A stretch of 64,000 bases of DNA. It comes from Haematobia irritans (Eukaryota; Arthropoda; Insecta; Diptera; Muscidae). This document shows, one piece after another, positions 21,301-31,960 of this stretch (the first letter of the stretch is position 1; every line of letters begins with the position of its first letter). Below the pieces are notes generated by a model. It did not search any database and was not told the DNA's origin. It saw only the letters and a program-made list of their open reading frames with translations. Location of the stretch: NCBI RefSeq assembly GCF_050003625.1, contig NC_134398.1, forward strand, positions 62,256,891-62,320,890, written 5' to 3'. The position numbers were made by a program, and so were the translations under genes.

Positions 21301-23732
21301 AGTGAATCACTTGCAGAAATGGCGGATACTGGCCTCATGTGATCCAAATGCAAATATTCCTTAACAACACTATCATAAACTGATTTCACGTCCGGCCTTT
21401 GCAATAATGACGATTCATTACGATAAAATTGCCTCAAAACAGTTGTTCGGGACTCACCCAAATATCCACGAGGACCGAGCTCTTCCTTTAGCGGAAGTGT
21501 AACTATATATCTACCTTCCGAATCTGTGCGCGTTGTCCGAACGTAATTTTCCTCACAGAACTTATCGGAGGGGGACAAAACCCCTTTACGTGGTGTTTCC
21601 TCCAACTCCCAAAACCGTAAAAGCGTTCTATCTAAATTCTCCTCTTCATCAACTGCTATAGTCGTAGTAAATGTTTGAATTTGCGATGTAGAAATCGGAC
21701 CCGTTACTAGCCAGCCGAAAACACTGTTCTGTGCTATCAATGATTGAGCCGCAATCTGCCGGCAACCTTCTAATAGTATTCTCGGGTACAAGTCAGCGCC
21801 TAGTAGAATATCGACCGGTCTCGACACGAAAAGATTCGGATCAGCTAAGCGAATATCCGGAATCTGAGACAACACTTCCGGCGACACCGTAAAGGAAGGT
21901 AAATTCCCGGATATAGATTGGAGCACTATAGCCATAGTTTCCAACAAAACCGACGCGTTGAGTGGAGATCCGATTTTCAAATTACACATTTTACTCGATT
22001 TGGCCGAAATTGCGCTATTTACCCCCGAAATTGTAACATTAGCCGCGTGAACCGGTAGTTTCACCCGATTTCGAAAGCGTTCCGTCAGAAACGAAGATTC
22101 TGAAGCGGGGTCAATCAAAGCGCGTGCCGGATATGAAACCCCATCGTGCATGATATTAATCATCGCAGTTCCCAAAAGCACGGCCCTATTTTGCGTCGTA
22201 TGAAATGCCTGGCGAGGTAGGCACGCCGACGAGGTAGAAGGTTGCGGCTGATCAACCGAAGGCATAGTTCTCGGTTGAAAACTAGCCGCTGAACTCGACA
22301 AGGTGTTGGTCGAACCCGTCGCCGAAGTCGCGCTATTAGACGGCGTAGAATCGCGATGCAATAGCGAATGATGTCTCGAATTACATTTTGCACACGAATA
22401 TTGTCTTGGACAATCCTTCATCTCATGACCTTTCATTAAGCAATTCAAGCACAACCGGTTACGTTTTACCACTATGTAACGTTCCGATACCGAGAGTTTA
22501 CCAAATTTAACGCAAGCCGAAAGTCTATGATTATGTTTAGGACAAATAACGCACTTAGATTCCGACGAAGCACGCGACGATTTAGAAGAAGACGCATTGG
22601 CACAATGCGCTTTTACCTTCTTTTCTTGAGAACGCTTCGAAGACGTGTCTTCCCGCAAATCATGCAAACACATCAACGTACGAACCCTTTCGGACAAAAA
22701 AGCGTCTAAATCCGCCCACGACGAAAGGGCTGATTTGTCCCTAACACTTTGCTCCCAAAGAGTCTGTGTGAGCCGCGGCAAACGTTGAAGGCAAATAAAA
22801 ACGAGTATCTGGTCCCAATTATCGGTCGAAACTTCGTACGTATTCAATGCCGAAAGACAGCCATTGATTCCACGTTGAATCGATTTCAAACCCGCACTTG
22901 TCTCTACCGATACTGCCGAAATTGCAAAGAGAGACTTAAGTTGATTGTGAACTAGAACCCGCTTATTGTCGTATGCATCAACGAGGGCCTTCCACGCGAG
23001 GGCAAAACTTCGATGTGTCAGCGGAAACTTCGAGACAATTTCCCTAGCTTCGCCACTGGTCTTCCGCACAAGATGACACAAACGCTCGACGTCCGTTAAT
23101 CTTGAATTGTTAACATAAACTGCTTGAAACAAATCCCGGAATGTAGGCCAGTCTAGAAAATTGCCCTCAAATACATCCGTATCGCACGGTGGCAACGCCA
23201 AATTGTGAACCATATCACAAAGTGGAGGGCCACTAACGGCCACTTCACCCCTAAACCCGACGTTGCCATTAGGCAGCGACTGCCCATCCCGATCAGTCGG
23301 TATCGAAGAAGTCGAGTTATTAGCCAAAATCGCTTCGGATCCTTGATTCGATTTATGAGACCCGATACTCCGTCTCGATGCTGCATCGGCCGAAGACGCA
23401 GACGAAGTGATCGATGATCTACGTGACCGACGAAACTGGCCCAATTTTCGATTTATCGCGGACAAACAATTCATATAAGCCTGATGGGACGCGTCATATT
23501 TCCCGTCCACCGATTCAATATCGCTCGTTTGCGTTGTTCCGGCACCCTGTAAACTAGCCACGCATTCCTCAAAGCAATCCTGAACCTTTGTCCACAACTT
23601 CCCCAATTCCTCACTTCGAATCTCGAGGCTATAGACGTCTAACTCCTCATCTTTCATGGCATTAAAATGGGCGTGGAATTTAATAAGAGCGTCCGAAACG
23701 CGAATAAAGCGATCAAAGGGTGATACAGACAT
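18306..23732 (-). CDS. BEL-1 gag-pol polyprotein
   Basis: 1808 residues from the ATG at 23732; the frame is open 24 codons further up but without an ATG. Order: Gag with a DUF1759-like region (~170-360); Cys/His zinc knuckles (394-459); retropepsin-like domain with ALIDPA (D541) and VFGWLVTG; BEL/Pao reverse transcriptase (~815-1010) with NCDIT and the catalytic YVDD (953-956); RNase H with FSDAS and CWTDSTIV; integrase zinc region (HLISIHGG...CKPC), core with VDYAGP, SDNGTNF and GGLWE; and a C-terminal DUF5641-like segment (WKLGRVVSVHPG). Compared with BEL-2 it lacks four residues (12 nt, at ~18758) just upstream of CLNSRPL in the integrase core. The catalytic D, D, E positions remain. It makes the virus-like particle proteins and the copying and integration enzymes of the element. 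Confidence 0.93.
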   Translation of the reverse strand: MSVSPFDRFIRVSDALIKFHAHFNAMKDEELDVYSLEIRSEELGKLWTKVQDCFEECVASLQGAGTTQTSDIESVDGKYDASHQAYMNCLSAINRKLGQFRRSRRSSITSSASSADAASRRSIGSHKSNQGSEAILANNSTSSIPTDRDGQSLPNGNVGFRGEVAVSGPPLCDMVHNLALPPCDTDVFEGNFLDWPTFRDLFQAVYVNNSRLTDVERLCHLVRKTSGEAREIVSKFPLTHRSFALAWKALVDAYDNKRVLVHNQLKSLFAISAVSVETSAGLKSIQRGINGCLSALNTYEVSTDNWDQILVFICLQRLPRLTQTLWEQSVRDKSALSSWADLDAFLSERVRTLMCLHDLREDTSSKRSQEKKVKAHCANASSSKSSRASSESKCVICPKHNHRLSACVKFGKLSVSERYIVVKRNRLCLNCLMKGHEMKDCPRQYSCAKCNSRHHSLLHRDSTPSNSATSATGSTNTLSSSAASFQPRTMPSVDQPQPSTSSACLPRQAFHTTQNRAVLLGTAMINIMHDGVSYPARALIDPASESSFLTERFRNRVKLPVHAANVTISGVNSAISAKSSKMCNLKIGSPLNASVLLETMAIVLQSISGNLPSFTVSPEVLSQIPDIRLADPNLFVSRPVDILLGADLYPRILLEGCRQIAAQSLIAQNSVFGWLVTGPISTSQIQTFTTTIAVDEEENLDRTLLRFWELEETPRKGVLSPSDKFCEENYVRTTRTDSEGRYIVTLPLKEELGPRGYLGESRTTVLRQFYRNESSLLQRPDVKSVYDSVVKEYLHLDHMRPVSAISASDSLSCYLPHHPVINLEKKTSKLRVVFNASNKTSNGSSLNDILHVGPTLQQDLVLLIVRWRLFKYVFNCDITQMYRQIRVDSSHAPLQRIVFRDSPTRTVQDYELQTVTFGVNCAPYLAIRTLLQLAEDTEEEFPLAAGILRKCMYVDDVLTGTHDLETAIIARDQLIAALATAKFELRKWTSNYREILDSLPSEFLVDAQLLAFVEASNSKPLGVRWNAQLDTFYFAVEPIAKKCGYTKREVLSAIAKLFDPVGWLGPVIIVAKIIIQKVWLDRVGWDEVLPSATASEWGKFVDNYPDVNSINIPRWIRYTPCTSAELHVFSDASVKAYAGVVYIGVLAPNGEIVVNLLSCKTKVAPLKSISLPRLELCGAVLASELARTVIREIGIDFGRIYCWTDSTIVLAWLKKTPSTWTTFVANRVCRIQENVSGTKWYHVRSEDNPADLGSRGVSPSDLAASAIWWHGPQWLSCAHSEWPVRDVSSLETDVEMRSVKAHVSFFNSYEDVLDRFSSLGRALRVISYVMRFFYRTHPAHRRDCSYADHSLSSSEIRATKSRLIVLAQKVNYGNEYKDLMDRSSLGTGSSLVSLNPFLDEMGVMRMHGRLSRSPILSYSERHPIILPYSCRFTKLLVEFVHLISIHGGNLLMLRILRIEYWIPRVRNLIRSVIHRCKPCLLERKRVCSQVMAPLPPERTVLDRPFTTTGVDYAGPFEVKSFTGRYCRITKGYVCVFVCFATRAIHLEAVSDLSTAGFLAAFHRFVARRGCPATIFSDNGTNFVGASRELERNFRDFIRGSSDVVSSTFAHQGLSWRFIPAGAPHMGGLWEAGVKSFKLHFRRQVGNIRFTFEEFSTVLACLNSRPLCPQSDNPQELDALTPGHFLIGAPLLAPAEPVITEQPLSLVNRFRKVQALAQQFCVRWKEEYLKNLHMRYKWKFPQRDVMVNDLVVIRHEQLPPTSWKLGRVVSVHPGVDGHIRVADIRTENGVVRRPIAKSVSLTDTSANSL

Positions 23733-25127
23733 TCTAACTTTACGTTCAACTACCAAATTGAAGAATGTAACCAAAAACGAAATTACAATATAGCCAAGAA
23801 GCAACGGCCAATAAAATTACCAAACTCAGACAAGGTTCCGTTCAATAAAAATAGCAAAATACGCAAAAGTAACTCAAATTCCGACCAAAACGAAAAAAAC
23901 ACAATTTTCACTATCAAAATAAATCAATCCGTATCAAATATCAAAACGCACTTTATCTCGAGTTATAAAGATTAATTCGAGTCCAAAACTCGCGAAAATC
24001 CGACAAAAGATCAAACGTTCTCAGAAACCGAAAATACTGAATGTAGGGTGCACAAAATATTACCCCCGAACGTTTGACACAAGAAAAATTATAATAATAA
24101 TAATAATAAACAAAGGTATAAATAAATCAATAATAATAAATACCTGTCAAATAAATATTCAAAATTTACCAAATATTTCAATGATCGAATAATTTCTCTC
24201 AGTGTGAGAGCGTAAAAGTTTCAAAATATACCGAGTTTTAATTCAAGCCCCGATTCCAACAGGGAAATATTCAAACCTTTGAATTCAACTTGAATTCTAA
24301 TGTGGGAATTACACGTAGTGTATAGCCCCCTTAAGAATTCAAATGATGATCGATATCCGATAACACGATAGTACGAGATGTGCCCGATTAGTCACTATAC
24401 TATAGCAATCGACTAAGAGCGCAACACTGATGAGAACAAAACAAAATAAAAGCTTTTGTATGTTCTCAAATGTATGCAAATGAACGAAACAATAATTAAT
24501 AAATGAAATTTCAGCACAGAAAACGCGAAAAAGTGGTGAATATACGAAACAAAGAGAGTGATATATGTGTATAGTGAATATTAGTGTACGAAAGTGGTGA
24601 AAATATGTACTTTAAGTTATTTCTCTCCGAAATTATTTGCACAGACGTCAAAATGGAAATACAAAAACAAAAAACTTGAATGCGTTTTGCCGTCGGCAAA
24701 TGAAAATTTACTTAAAAACAATGAAAAACGATATTTTCACGCAAATAAAGGCAAATAAACCACTTTAAATCAAAAAACACTAATATTCACTGATATCACT
24801 GAACTTGTACACCACTTTTAGGAATATTTATAATAAAAACCGATCGCGTAGCGTTGTAAAACAACCTTTTTTTCTTTAAATGGACGGACGACCACTATAT
24901 TTGTTGTTGCACCGACCGCGAACTCACTTTATAAGGGAAAATGCACTGCACTTACCTTATAAAACGATGAAATAGATGTTGAGGATGATGAACTGATTGG
25001 TTTGAGTTTAAGGTGAAATTGATGACCAGGTCAGGTGGACTGTGTCTAAAACAAAAACCAAGAAAAACACCGGTTAATCCAATTCTTCCACTCCGAAGTC
25101 CAATTATCCGGTACGAATGGATCAAAA
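23733..25127 (-). other. BEL-1 5' leader
   Basis: 1.4 kb between the 5' LTR and the gag ATG, containing an ATT/AAT microsatellite and several short upstream frames. A strong splice-donor match, AAG|GTAAGT, lies on the minus strand at 24958-24950. No TGG-initial primer-binding site directly abuts the LTR. Confidence 0.7.
24950..24958 (-). promoter_or_regulatory. Consensus 5' splice site in BEL-1 leader
   Basis: AAG|GTAAGT on the minus strand, a perfect metazoan donor. It is conserved at the matching place in BEL-2 (49179-49187). It may serve a spliced subgenomic RNA for the accessory ORF. The matching acceptor before that ORF is AG in BEL-2 but AA in BEL-1. Confidence 0.5.
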
Positions 25128-25500
25128 TGTTCGCCGATTGCGAAAAAATATGTAAATATAGAGAAAAATAAAAACACGATAGTTTAATATTTTCAATATA
25201 TAACAAGAGCAGAAGGTTTTATTAAGGTGTTTTTTATTATAATTTATGGTAAACAATATTACCTATAATTTCCAACGATATGGATAAATCGCAACCGCAA
25301 CAATTCGCTTATCGATAGCAAGATAGATAATGACAAGAAAGATGCTCTCAACCAAGATGGCGGAAGGCGGGGGCTTTTGACAAGACAAAATAATGTTCGA
25401 ATTATGACATTTCTACTCTGCCAGGGATGCACCAAAAAGTAGTATACAAAATTTTAACGATCACTATTAAACCAAATTAAACTTTCTTCTAACTTAAACA
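25128..25500 (-). repeat. BEL-1 5' LTR
   Basis: 373 bp, same sequence by eye as 16463-16835. Followed on the plus strand by the target duplication GTAAC. Confidence 0.92.
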
Positions 25501-25505
25501 GTAAC

Positions 25506-25825
25506 TATTTTTAATTACTTTCTGAATTGGCTTAGAGTTTTTATTTGGATTAACAAATGATTGTTTGAAATACATTTTTAATTAAAAAAAAAATCAGCAC
25601 TTTTTTAACTGAATTAGTCTTCCGAATTTGATTAAAAAGTTAATTGTATCAATTAATTTTTTAATTAAAATTTTTAAAATGTTCAATCATTGACTTAATT
25701 AACTTAATGTTTCTATCATGATTAAAAAGTTAATTGTATCAATTCATTTATTAATTAAAAAAATTTTCAACTTTAATTAACTTTTTAATTGGAAACATTT
25801 TGGTGATATTGTTTTCTGTGTAGGT
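25506..25825 (+). mobile_element. TTAATTGAT-rich MITE, right half
   Basis: Continuation of the MITE whose left half is 16210-16457. It ends with TTTTCTGTGTAG, matching the family end. Confidence 0.7.
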
Positions 25826-25930
25826 GTCCAAAAAAATCTTGGCTGGCTTGCCCGTATGTCCGCAAGCTTCCTTTCGTTATAATTAAATTTTTTATTTTAT
25901 TTTATATTTTTATAAAATTTTTAGTTCTTA

Positions 25931-26444
25931 CACTGAAAAAACAGTGAACCCACCAGGAAGAAAACTTTTGATTAATTTTAGAAAATTTTGAATAGTTTTA
26001 GAAATTTTTAACTAAACAGTATTACAAGCGCTGGCATCACGCCGATATCACAAAAATAAGTAAATATTTTTCGACAAATTCAAGAAAATTTATTAGACAT
26101 AAATAATTTTTTTCACTTTTTAAAGAAAATTTTGTAGTTTGAAGACAAAAATGGAGTTCAAAATTGCAAGAATGTCTTTAGTGACATACGAAGTTCATGA
26201 TGGACACTGCTGTAGTAAAATTTACAAATTTAAAGAAATAATGAACTATTTTGTGAGAAGCACGAATTTAGTAAACATTTTTACTACATTTGTGTATATT
26301 TTTTCCCGTCTTTTAGTTCATTTAACTAACGTACGCAAAAAATTATTAGAGTAAATGAAACTTTCTTCAGATATAATAATTTCATGAACTAAAATATAGT
26401 TAAATTGGCTTTAGTGAAATAGTGAGTTCACTTTTTTTTGAGTG
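25931..26444 (+). mobile_element. Complete MITE with TA target duplication
   Basis: Ends CACTGAAAAAACAGTGAACC and (reverse) CACTCAAAAAAAAGTGAACT form ~25-bp TIRs. TA flanks both sides (25929-25930, 26445-26446), as for Tc1/mariner elements. It is non-coding: the 71-codon frame at 26139-26354 is shared with one other copy but shows no sign of constraint. Confidence 0.75.
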
Positions 26445-26716
26445 TAGTTATTTCATTGGACGGGATCACGGTCCACACAAAAATATGTTGGCTTGCCCAT
26501 ATGACCGCAAATTTCGGCTTTCTTTATAATTCAGCTTTTTATTAGTTTCCTTGCTAAATTCTCAGTCACTTTCTCGAGCAACTTTTTCTTTTCAAGCCTA
26601 GAAAATTTAAATTTCATATCTATTTTTTTGAAAAGACAAACTATCACAAACCTCTTCGATTTCTTTTTCACTTCCCCAAGTCAAAGTACCTGAAACCTAA
26701 AGTGTTTACAAATAAT
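26445..26716. other. No gene recognised
   Basis: A+T-rich spacer between two copies of the same MITE family, with no frames of interest. Confidence 0.4.
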
Positions 26717-26841
26717 ATTTGTGAACCCTCACAGATGCTAACGTTAGTAATACTGTTTAGTTAAAATTTTCAAAAAAAAATTAAAATTGTCTAAAATTAA
26801 CCGAAAGTTTTGTTCCTGGTGGGTTCACTGTTTTTCAGTGT
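26717..26841 (-). mobile_element. MITE end fragment (AGTGAACYCAC family)
   Basis: Reverse copy of the left ~120 bp of 25931-26444 (GGTGGGTTCACTGTTTTTCAGTGTA). Confidence 0.65.
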
Positions 26842-26937
26842 ATCCAAGTCCTTTAAAAACGTGTTAACGAAAACATATATTTCCTAATTCAGACTCGACT
26901 TCAACTAGAAATTATGGTTATGTTATAAGTAACAATT
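26842..26937 (+). mobile_element. First piece of a shattered CACTGAAAAA-family MITE
   Basis: AAGTCCTTTAAAAACGTGTTAACG and ACTAGAAATTATG match 8650-8740. Later pieces of the same copy appear at 30650-30695 and 35613-35690, separated by insertions. Confidence 0.6.
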
Positions 26938-27497
26938 AAGTAAAGTCTAAAGTCGGGCGGGGCCGACTATCTTATACCCTTCAGCACAATGTAGACACAA
27001 CTTTGTGTTACCATTTCAATTCCATCAAATTTGTTGGGAGTTATTGTGAAGGTTTGCATTCCCATATACAAATATTTATAGCTTAACCGATTCGGAGACA
27101 ATTTTGTATACTTCTACACAATCTCTAGAATTAAAATTTAAATCGGCAAACGTCCTGGGATGAAGCACAACGTTAGTAAAAAACCAGATCGGGGATAAAT
27201 ATATATGACATCTATATCTAAATCTGAACCGATTTTTTCCAAAATTCCAAAATTGCGATTGTCTTTGTTCCAAAAAACGACCCTATGCAAATTTGAGGAC
27301 GATCGGACTTGCGCACAAAAATACATGAACAGACAGACAGACGGACGGACGGACGGACAGACAGACAAACGAAATCGACTCAGAATTTAATTCTAAGACG
27401 ATCGGTATACTAAACGATGGGTCTCAGACTTCCTTCCTTCTAGGCGTTACATACAAATGCACAAACTTATTATACCATGTAGTGGTGAAGGGTATAA
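26938..27497 (+). mobile_element. TIR element with GGGCGGGGCCGACT end
   Basis: Starts AAGTCTAAAGTCGGGCGGGG with TTATACCCTTC and ends GTGAAGGGTATAACT, giving inverted TACCCTTC/GAAGGGTA arms. It contains CAGACAGACGGACGGACGGA-type microsatellite sequence at 27331-27370. No transposase is present. Confidence 0.6.
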
Positions 27498-27704
27498 CTA
27501 GTATATACGGCAGTAAGTTCGGCCAGGCCGAATCTTATGTACCCTCCACCATGGATTGCGTAGAAACTTCTACTAAAGACTGTCATCCACAATCGAATTA
27601 CTTGGGTTGCGGTAACACTTGCCGATGGCAAGGTATCTAAAAACTTTTTAACACCGCTTTTTCAATTGTAAGTTAGTCCATAGGGGGTATATATTAATCA
27701 AAAC
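27498..27704 (+). mobile_element. 5'-end fragment of the GTATATACGG TIR family
   Basis: Carries the exact palindrome TTCGGCCAGGCCGAA (27518-27532) and TACCCTCCACCATGG, then stops where a full copy begins at 27705. Confidence 0.6.
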
Positions 27705-29775
27705 AAGTATATACTGCCGTAAGTTCGGCCAGGCCGAAGCTTATGTACCCTCCATCATGGATTGCGTAGAAACTTCTTCTAAACACTGCCATCCACAATC
27801 GAATTACTTAAGTTGCGGTAACGCTTGCCGATGGCAAGGTATCTTAAAACCTCCTAACACCATCTTCTAAATTGTATGTAAGTCCATACGTGGTATATAT
27901 TAAATCAAAAAAGATCGATCCAATACGTATATAATTCAGTTTGACAAAGTAGACATAACATTTTGACAAAATTTTCTACAGAAATAAAATTTTAACAAAA
28001 TTTTCTATAGAAATAAAATTTTCACAAAATTTTCTATAGAAATAAAAATTTTGACAAAATTTTCTATAGAAAGAAAATTTTGACAAAAATTTCTACAGAA
28101 ATAAAATTTTAACAAAATTTTCTATAGAAATAAACTTTTGACAAAATTTTCTATAGAAATAAAATCTTGGTAGATTATTTTTGGCTCGAGTGGCAACCAT
28201 GATTATGAACCGAATAAAATTTGAACAAAATTTTCTATAGAAATACAATTTTGACAAAATTTTCTATAGAAATAAAATTTTGACAATGATGAAAATTTTA
28301 TTATGAACGGAATAAAATTTTAACAAAATTTTCTCTAGAAATAAAATTTTGACAAAATTTTCTATAGAAATAAAAATTTGGTAGATTATTTTTGGCTCTA
28401 GTGGCAACCATGATTATGAACCGATATGGACCAATTTTTGTGTGATTGGACCAATTTTGGTATGGTTCTTAGCGACCATATACTAACACTACGTTCCTAA
28501 TTTGAACCGGATCGGATGAATTTTGCTCCTCCAAGAGGCTCCGGAGGTCAAATCTGGAGAACGTTTTATATGGGGGCTATATATAATTATGGACCGATAT
28601 GGACCAATTCTGGCACGATTGTTAAAGATCATATACTAACACCATGTTCCAAATTACAACCGGATTGGATGAAATTTGCTTCTCTTGGAGACTTCGCAAG
28701 CCAAATCTGGGGATCGGTTTATATGGGGGCTATATATAATTATTAACCGATGCGGACCAATTTTTGCATGGTTGTTAGAGACCATATACCAATATCATGT
28801 ACCAAATTTCAGGCGGATCGGATGAAATTTGCTCCTCTTTGAGGCTCCGGAACCCAAATCTGGGGATCGGTTTATATGGGCGCTATATATAATTATGGAC
28901 CGATGTGGACCAATTTTTGCACGGTTGTTAGAGACAATATACTAACACCATGTACCAAATCTCAGCCGGATCGGATGCAATTTGCTTCTCTTTTAGGCTT
29001 TGCAAGCCAAATCTGGAGATCGGTTTATATGGGGTCTATATATAATTATGGACCGATGTGGACCAATTTTTGCATGGTTGATAGAGACCATATACCAACA
29101 TCATGTACCGAATTTTAGGCGGATCGGATGAAATTTGCTTCTCTTTGAGGCTCCGGAAACCAAATCTGGGGATCGGTTTATATGGGGGCTATATATAATT
29201 ATGGACCGATGTGGACCAATTTTTGCATGGTTGTTAGAGACCATATACCAACATCATGTACCAAATTTCAGCCGGATCGGATGAAATTTTCTTCTCTTTG
29301 AGGCTTCGCAAACCAAATCTAGGGATCGGTTTATATGGGGGCTATATATAATTACGGACCGATGTGGACCAATTTTTGCATGGTTGTTAGAGACCATATA
29401 CCAACACCATGTACCAAATTTCAGCCCGATCGGATGAAATATGCTTCTGTTAGAGGCTCCACAAGCCAAATCTGAGGGTCCCTTTATATGGGGGCTATAC
29501 GTAAAAGTGGACCGATATGGCCCATTTTCAATACCATCCGACCTACATCGATAACAACTACTTGTGCCAAGTTTCAAGTCGATAGCTTGTTTCGTTCGGA
29601 AGTAAGCGTGATTTCAACAGACGGACGGACGGACGGACATGCTTAGATCGACTCAGAATTTCACCACGACCCAGAATATATATACTTTATGGGGTCTTAG
29701 AGCAATATTTCGATGTGTTACAAACGGAATGACAAAGTTAATATACCCTCATCCTATGATGGAGGGTATAAAAAG
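27705..29775 (+). mobile_element. Full GTATATACTG TIR element with tandem units
   Basis: Starts AAACAAGTATATACTGCCG, palindrome at 27724-27738, TACCCTCCATCATGG; ends GATGGAGGGTATA. The interior holds a 29-bp AT minisatellite (27955-28380) and about seven ~150-bp units (28430-29460) with GTTTATATGGGGGCTATATA, followed by GACGGACGGACGGACA. An inverted copy follows at 30696-35612. Confidence 0.75.
27955..28380 (+). repeat. 29-bp AT minisatellite
   Basis: Tandem imperfect copies of a unit built from two palindromic halves, TTTCTATAGAAA and AAAATTTTGACAAAATTTT, interrupted by TGGCTCGAGTGGCAACCATG. Also at 29805-29925 and, inverted, at 35140-35350. Confidence 0.75.
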
Positions 29776-30649
29776 ACCGATTGAATACGTAAATAATTCA
29801 GTTTGACAAAATTTTCTATAGAAATAAAATTTAGACAAAAATTTCTATAGAAATAAAATTTTTACAAAAATTTTCTATAGCAATAAATTCTTGACAAAAT
29901 TTTCTATTGAAATAAAATTTGGTAGATTATTTTTGGGGATCGGCTTTATATAATTATAGACCGATAGGGACCAATTTTGGCATGTTTGTTAGGGGCCATA
30001 TACTAGCGCAATATACCAAATTTCACCACATACCTAATTTCAACCGGGTCGGATGAATTTTGCTCCTCCAATAGCTCCGGAGGTCAAATCTGGGGATCGG
30101 TTTAAATGGGGGTTATATATAATTAACACCGGTGTGGACCAATTTTTGCATGGTTGTTAGAGACCATATACTAACACCACGTACCAAATTTCGACCGGAT
30201 CGGGTGAATTTTGTTCTTCCAAGGGGCTCCGGAGGTCAAATTTGGGGATCGGTTTATATGGGGGCTATATATAATCATGGACCGATGTGAACCAATTTTT
30301 GCATGTTTGTTAGAGACCATATACTAGCATCATGTACCAAATTTCAGCCGGATCGGATGAAATTTGCTTCTTTTAGAAGCTCCGCAAGCCAAATCTTGGG
30401 ATCGGTTTATACGGGGGCTATATATAATTATGGACCGATTTGGACCAATTTTTGCCTGGTTGTGAGAAACCATATAAAAACACCATGTACCAAATTTCAA
30501 CCGGATCAGATGAATTTTGCTTCTCCAAGAGGCTCCGCAAGCCAAATCTGAGCCTCGGTTTATATGGGGGCTATACGTAAAAGTGGTCCGATATGGCCCA
30601 TTTTCATGACAAAGTTAATATACCCCCATCCCATGGTGGAGGGTATAAA
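29776..30649 (+). mobile_element. Second, 5'-shortened copy of the tandem-unit TIR element
   Basis: Contains minisatellite (29805-29925), four ~150-bp units (30050-30560) and the end CCATGGTGGAGGGTATA (30632-30648). It is joined head-to-tail with the preceding copy. Confidence 0.65.
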
Positions 30650-30695
30650 AATCTTTAAAATAAAGTCTGAGTAACATTTCCTATTTTTTATGATT

Positions 30696-31056
30696 TTTAT
30701 ACCCTCCATCATAGGATGGGGGTATATTAACTTTGTCATTCCGTTTGTAACACATCGAAATATTGCTCTAAGACCCCATAAAGTATATATATTCTGGGTC
30801 GTGGTGAAATTCTGAGTCGATCTAAGCATGTCCGTCCGTCCGTCCGTCCGTCTGTTGAAATCACGCTAACTTCCGAACGAAACAAGCTATCGACTTGAAA
30901 CTTGGCACAAGTAGTTGTTATCGATGTAGGTCAGATGGTATTGAAAATGGGCCATATCGGTCCACTTTTACGTATAGCCCCCATATAAAGGGACCCTCAG
31001 ATTTGGCTTGTGGAGCCTCTAACAGAAGCATATTTCATCCGATCGGGCTGAAATTT
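30696..31056 (-). mobile_element. Inverted tandem-unit TIR element, right arm
   Basis: Reverse complement of 29430-29775. It is interrupted at ~31057 by a ~3.2-kb insertion and resumes at ~34251. Confidence 0.75.
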
Positions 31057-31559
31057 GCCAGAATTGTTTCACCAAAAACCGCTAGATTTGCCCAAAAAAA
31101 ATGGCTAAAAAAGCTAAAAAATGCTAAAAAATAGCTAGAAAAAAAGCTAAATTTTTTTGTATCAAAAGTCACATTTTTGATTGAAATTTAACAAATTTAA
31201 GGGCTTTATTTCACTTACAATGCATATTATTTTCATTTTAATTCCACTTCTGTGAGACTGTAACAATATCTAAGGCATATTAGCTCTGTTTGCGTATTCG
31301 ATACATTTTGATTACTAATTTGATATCAAATTTTTTACTGGAAGTCCTTCGTTTTGTGGGAGCTACCTTCCCAACACCTCTATTTTATTTACTTGTTATT
31401 TTAAAATATTAAATGATCTAAGCATGCTTTGGATTTTGTAAAAAAATGATTTGTCATTTTTTTAAATAAAATTTTAGTTTGGTTTTGAAATTGTGAAAAA
31501 TTCGAAATACATTACTTTTATTTAAATTGTAGAAAATACCTATAGTTTACATTTCCCAG

Positions 31560-31960
31560 TAAAAACATTTTCCTTTTCTTCATGAGCTATCAAAGTGCTT
31601 TAAAAACGTGCTAACGCCAACTTAAATTTCCAAATTCAGACTGGACTTCAAGTAGAAATTATTGTATATATACGTTTTTAAAATAAAGTGTTGAAAAACA
31701 TCTTCTATTTTTGAACGCTATTTTGGTTTGTGGTTAAGATGCAAAAACTTCTCACATTTAAAGACTATTTCATTAATTCTTCCTTCTTTCATGAAAACAT
31801 ACCCATTTTTAAGTTGAATCACTTAATTATAAGGACAAAACGACTTTATCGTCTTTTGGACAAGGAAAACAGTTTATATAAAAGAAATTCACAAATGCTA
31901 TTATAACCAAAATTCGCGTTCGTATTTTAAGGAGACGACAATATTTTTTCAGTGCACAAA
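31560..31960 (+). mobile_element. CACTGAAAAA-family MITE fragment
   Basis: Matches the right two thirds of 44531-45152 (AAAGTGCTTTAAAAACG, GTTAAGATGCAAAAAC, CGACAATATTTTTTCAGTG). Confidence 0.6.

Larger units (their letters stand above)
16463..25500 (-). mobile_element. BEL-1: complete BEL/Pao LTR retrotransposon
   Basis: 9038 bp on the minus strand, with 373-bp LTRs at both ends that are identical by eye. It is flanked by the 5-bp target duplication GTAAC (16458-16462 and 25501-25505). Order in the sense direction: 5' LTR, ~1.4-kb leader, gag-pol, 23-nt gap, accessory ORF, 3' UTR with three GC-rich repeats, 3' LTR. Identical LTRs and open frames point to a very recent insertion. A 12-bp in-frame deletion lies in the integrase region. 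Confidence 0.95.

Noticed and set aside
24511..24699. 62-codon frame in the BEL leader, present in both copies
   Set aside because: No motif, and the leaders are nearly identical at the DNA level, so sharing is uninformative.
28516..29118. Frames reading MGAIYNYGPMWTNF-like repeats
   Set aside because: Chance translation of the ~150-bp tandem units. They appear on both strands and break whenever a unit has an indel.
28430..30560. CRISPR-like array of repeated units
   Set aside because: Units are ~150 bp, imperfect and contiguous without spacers, in a eukaryotic transposon context.
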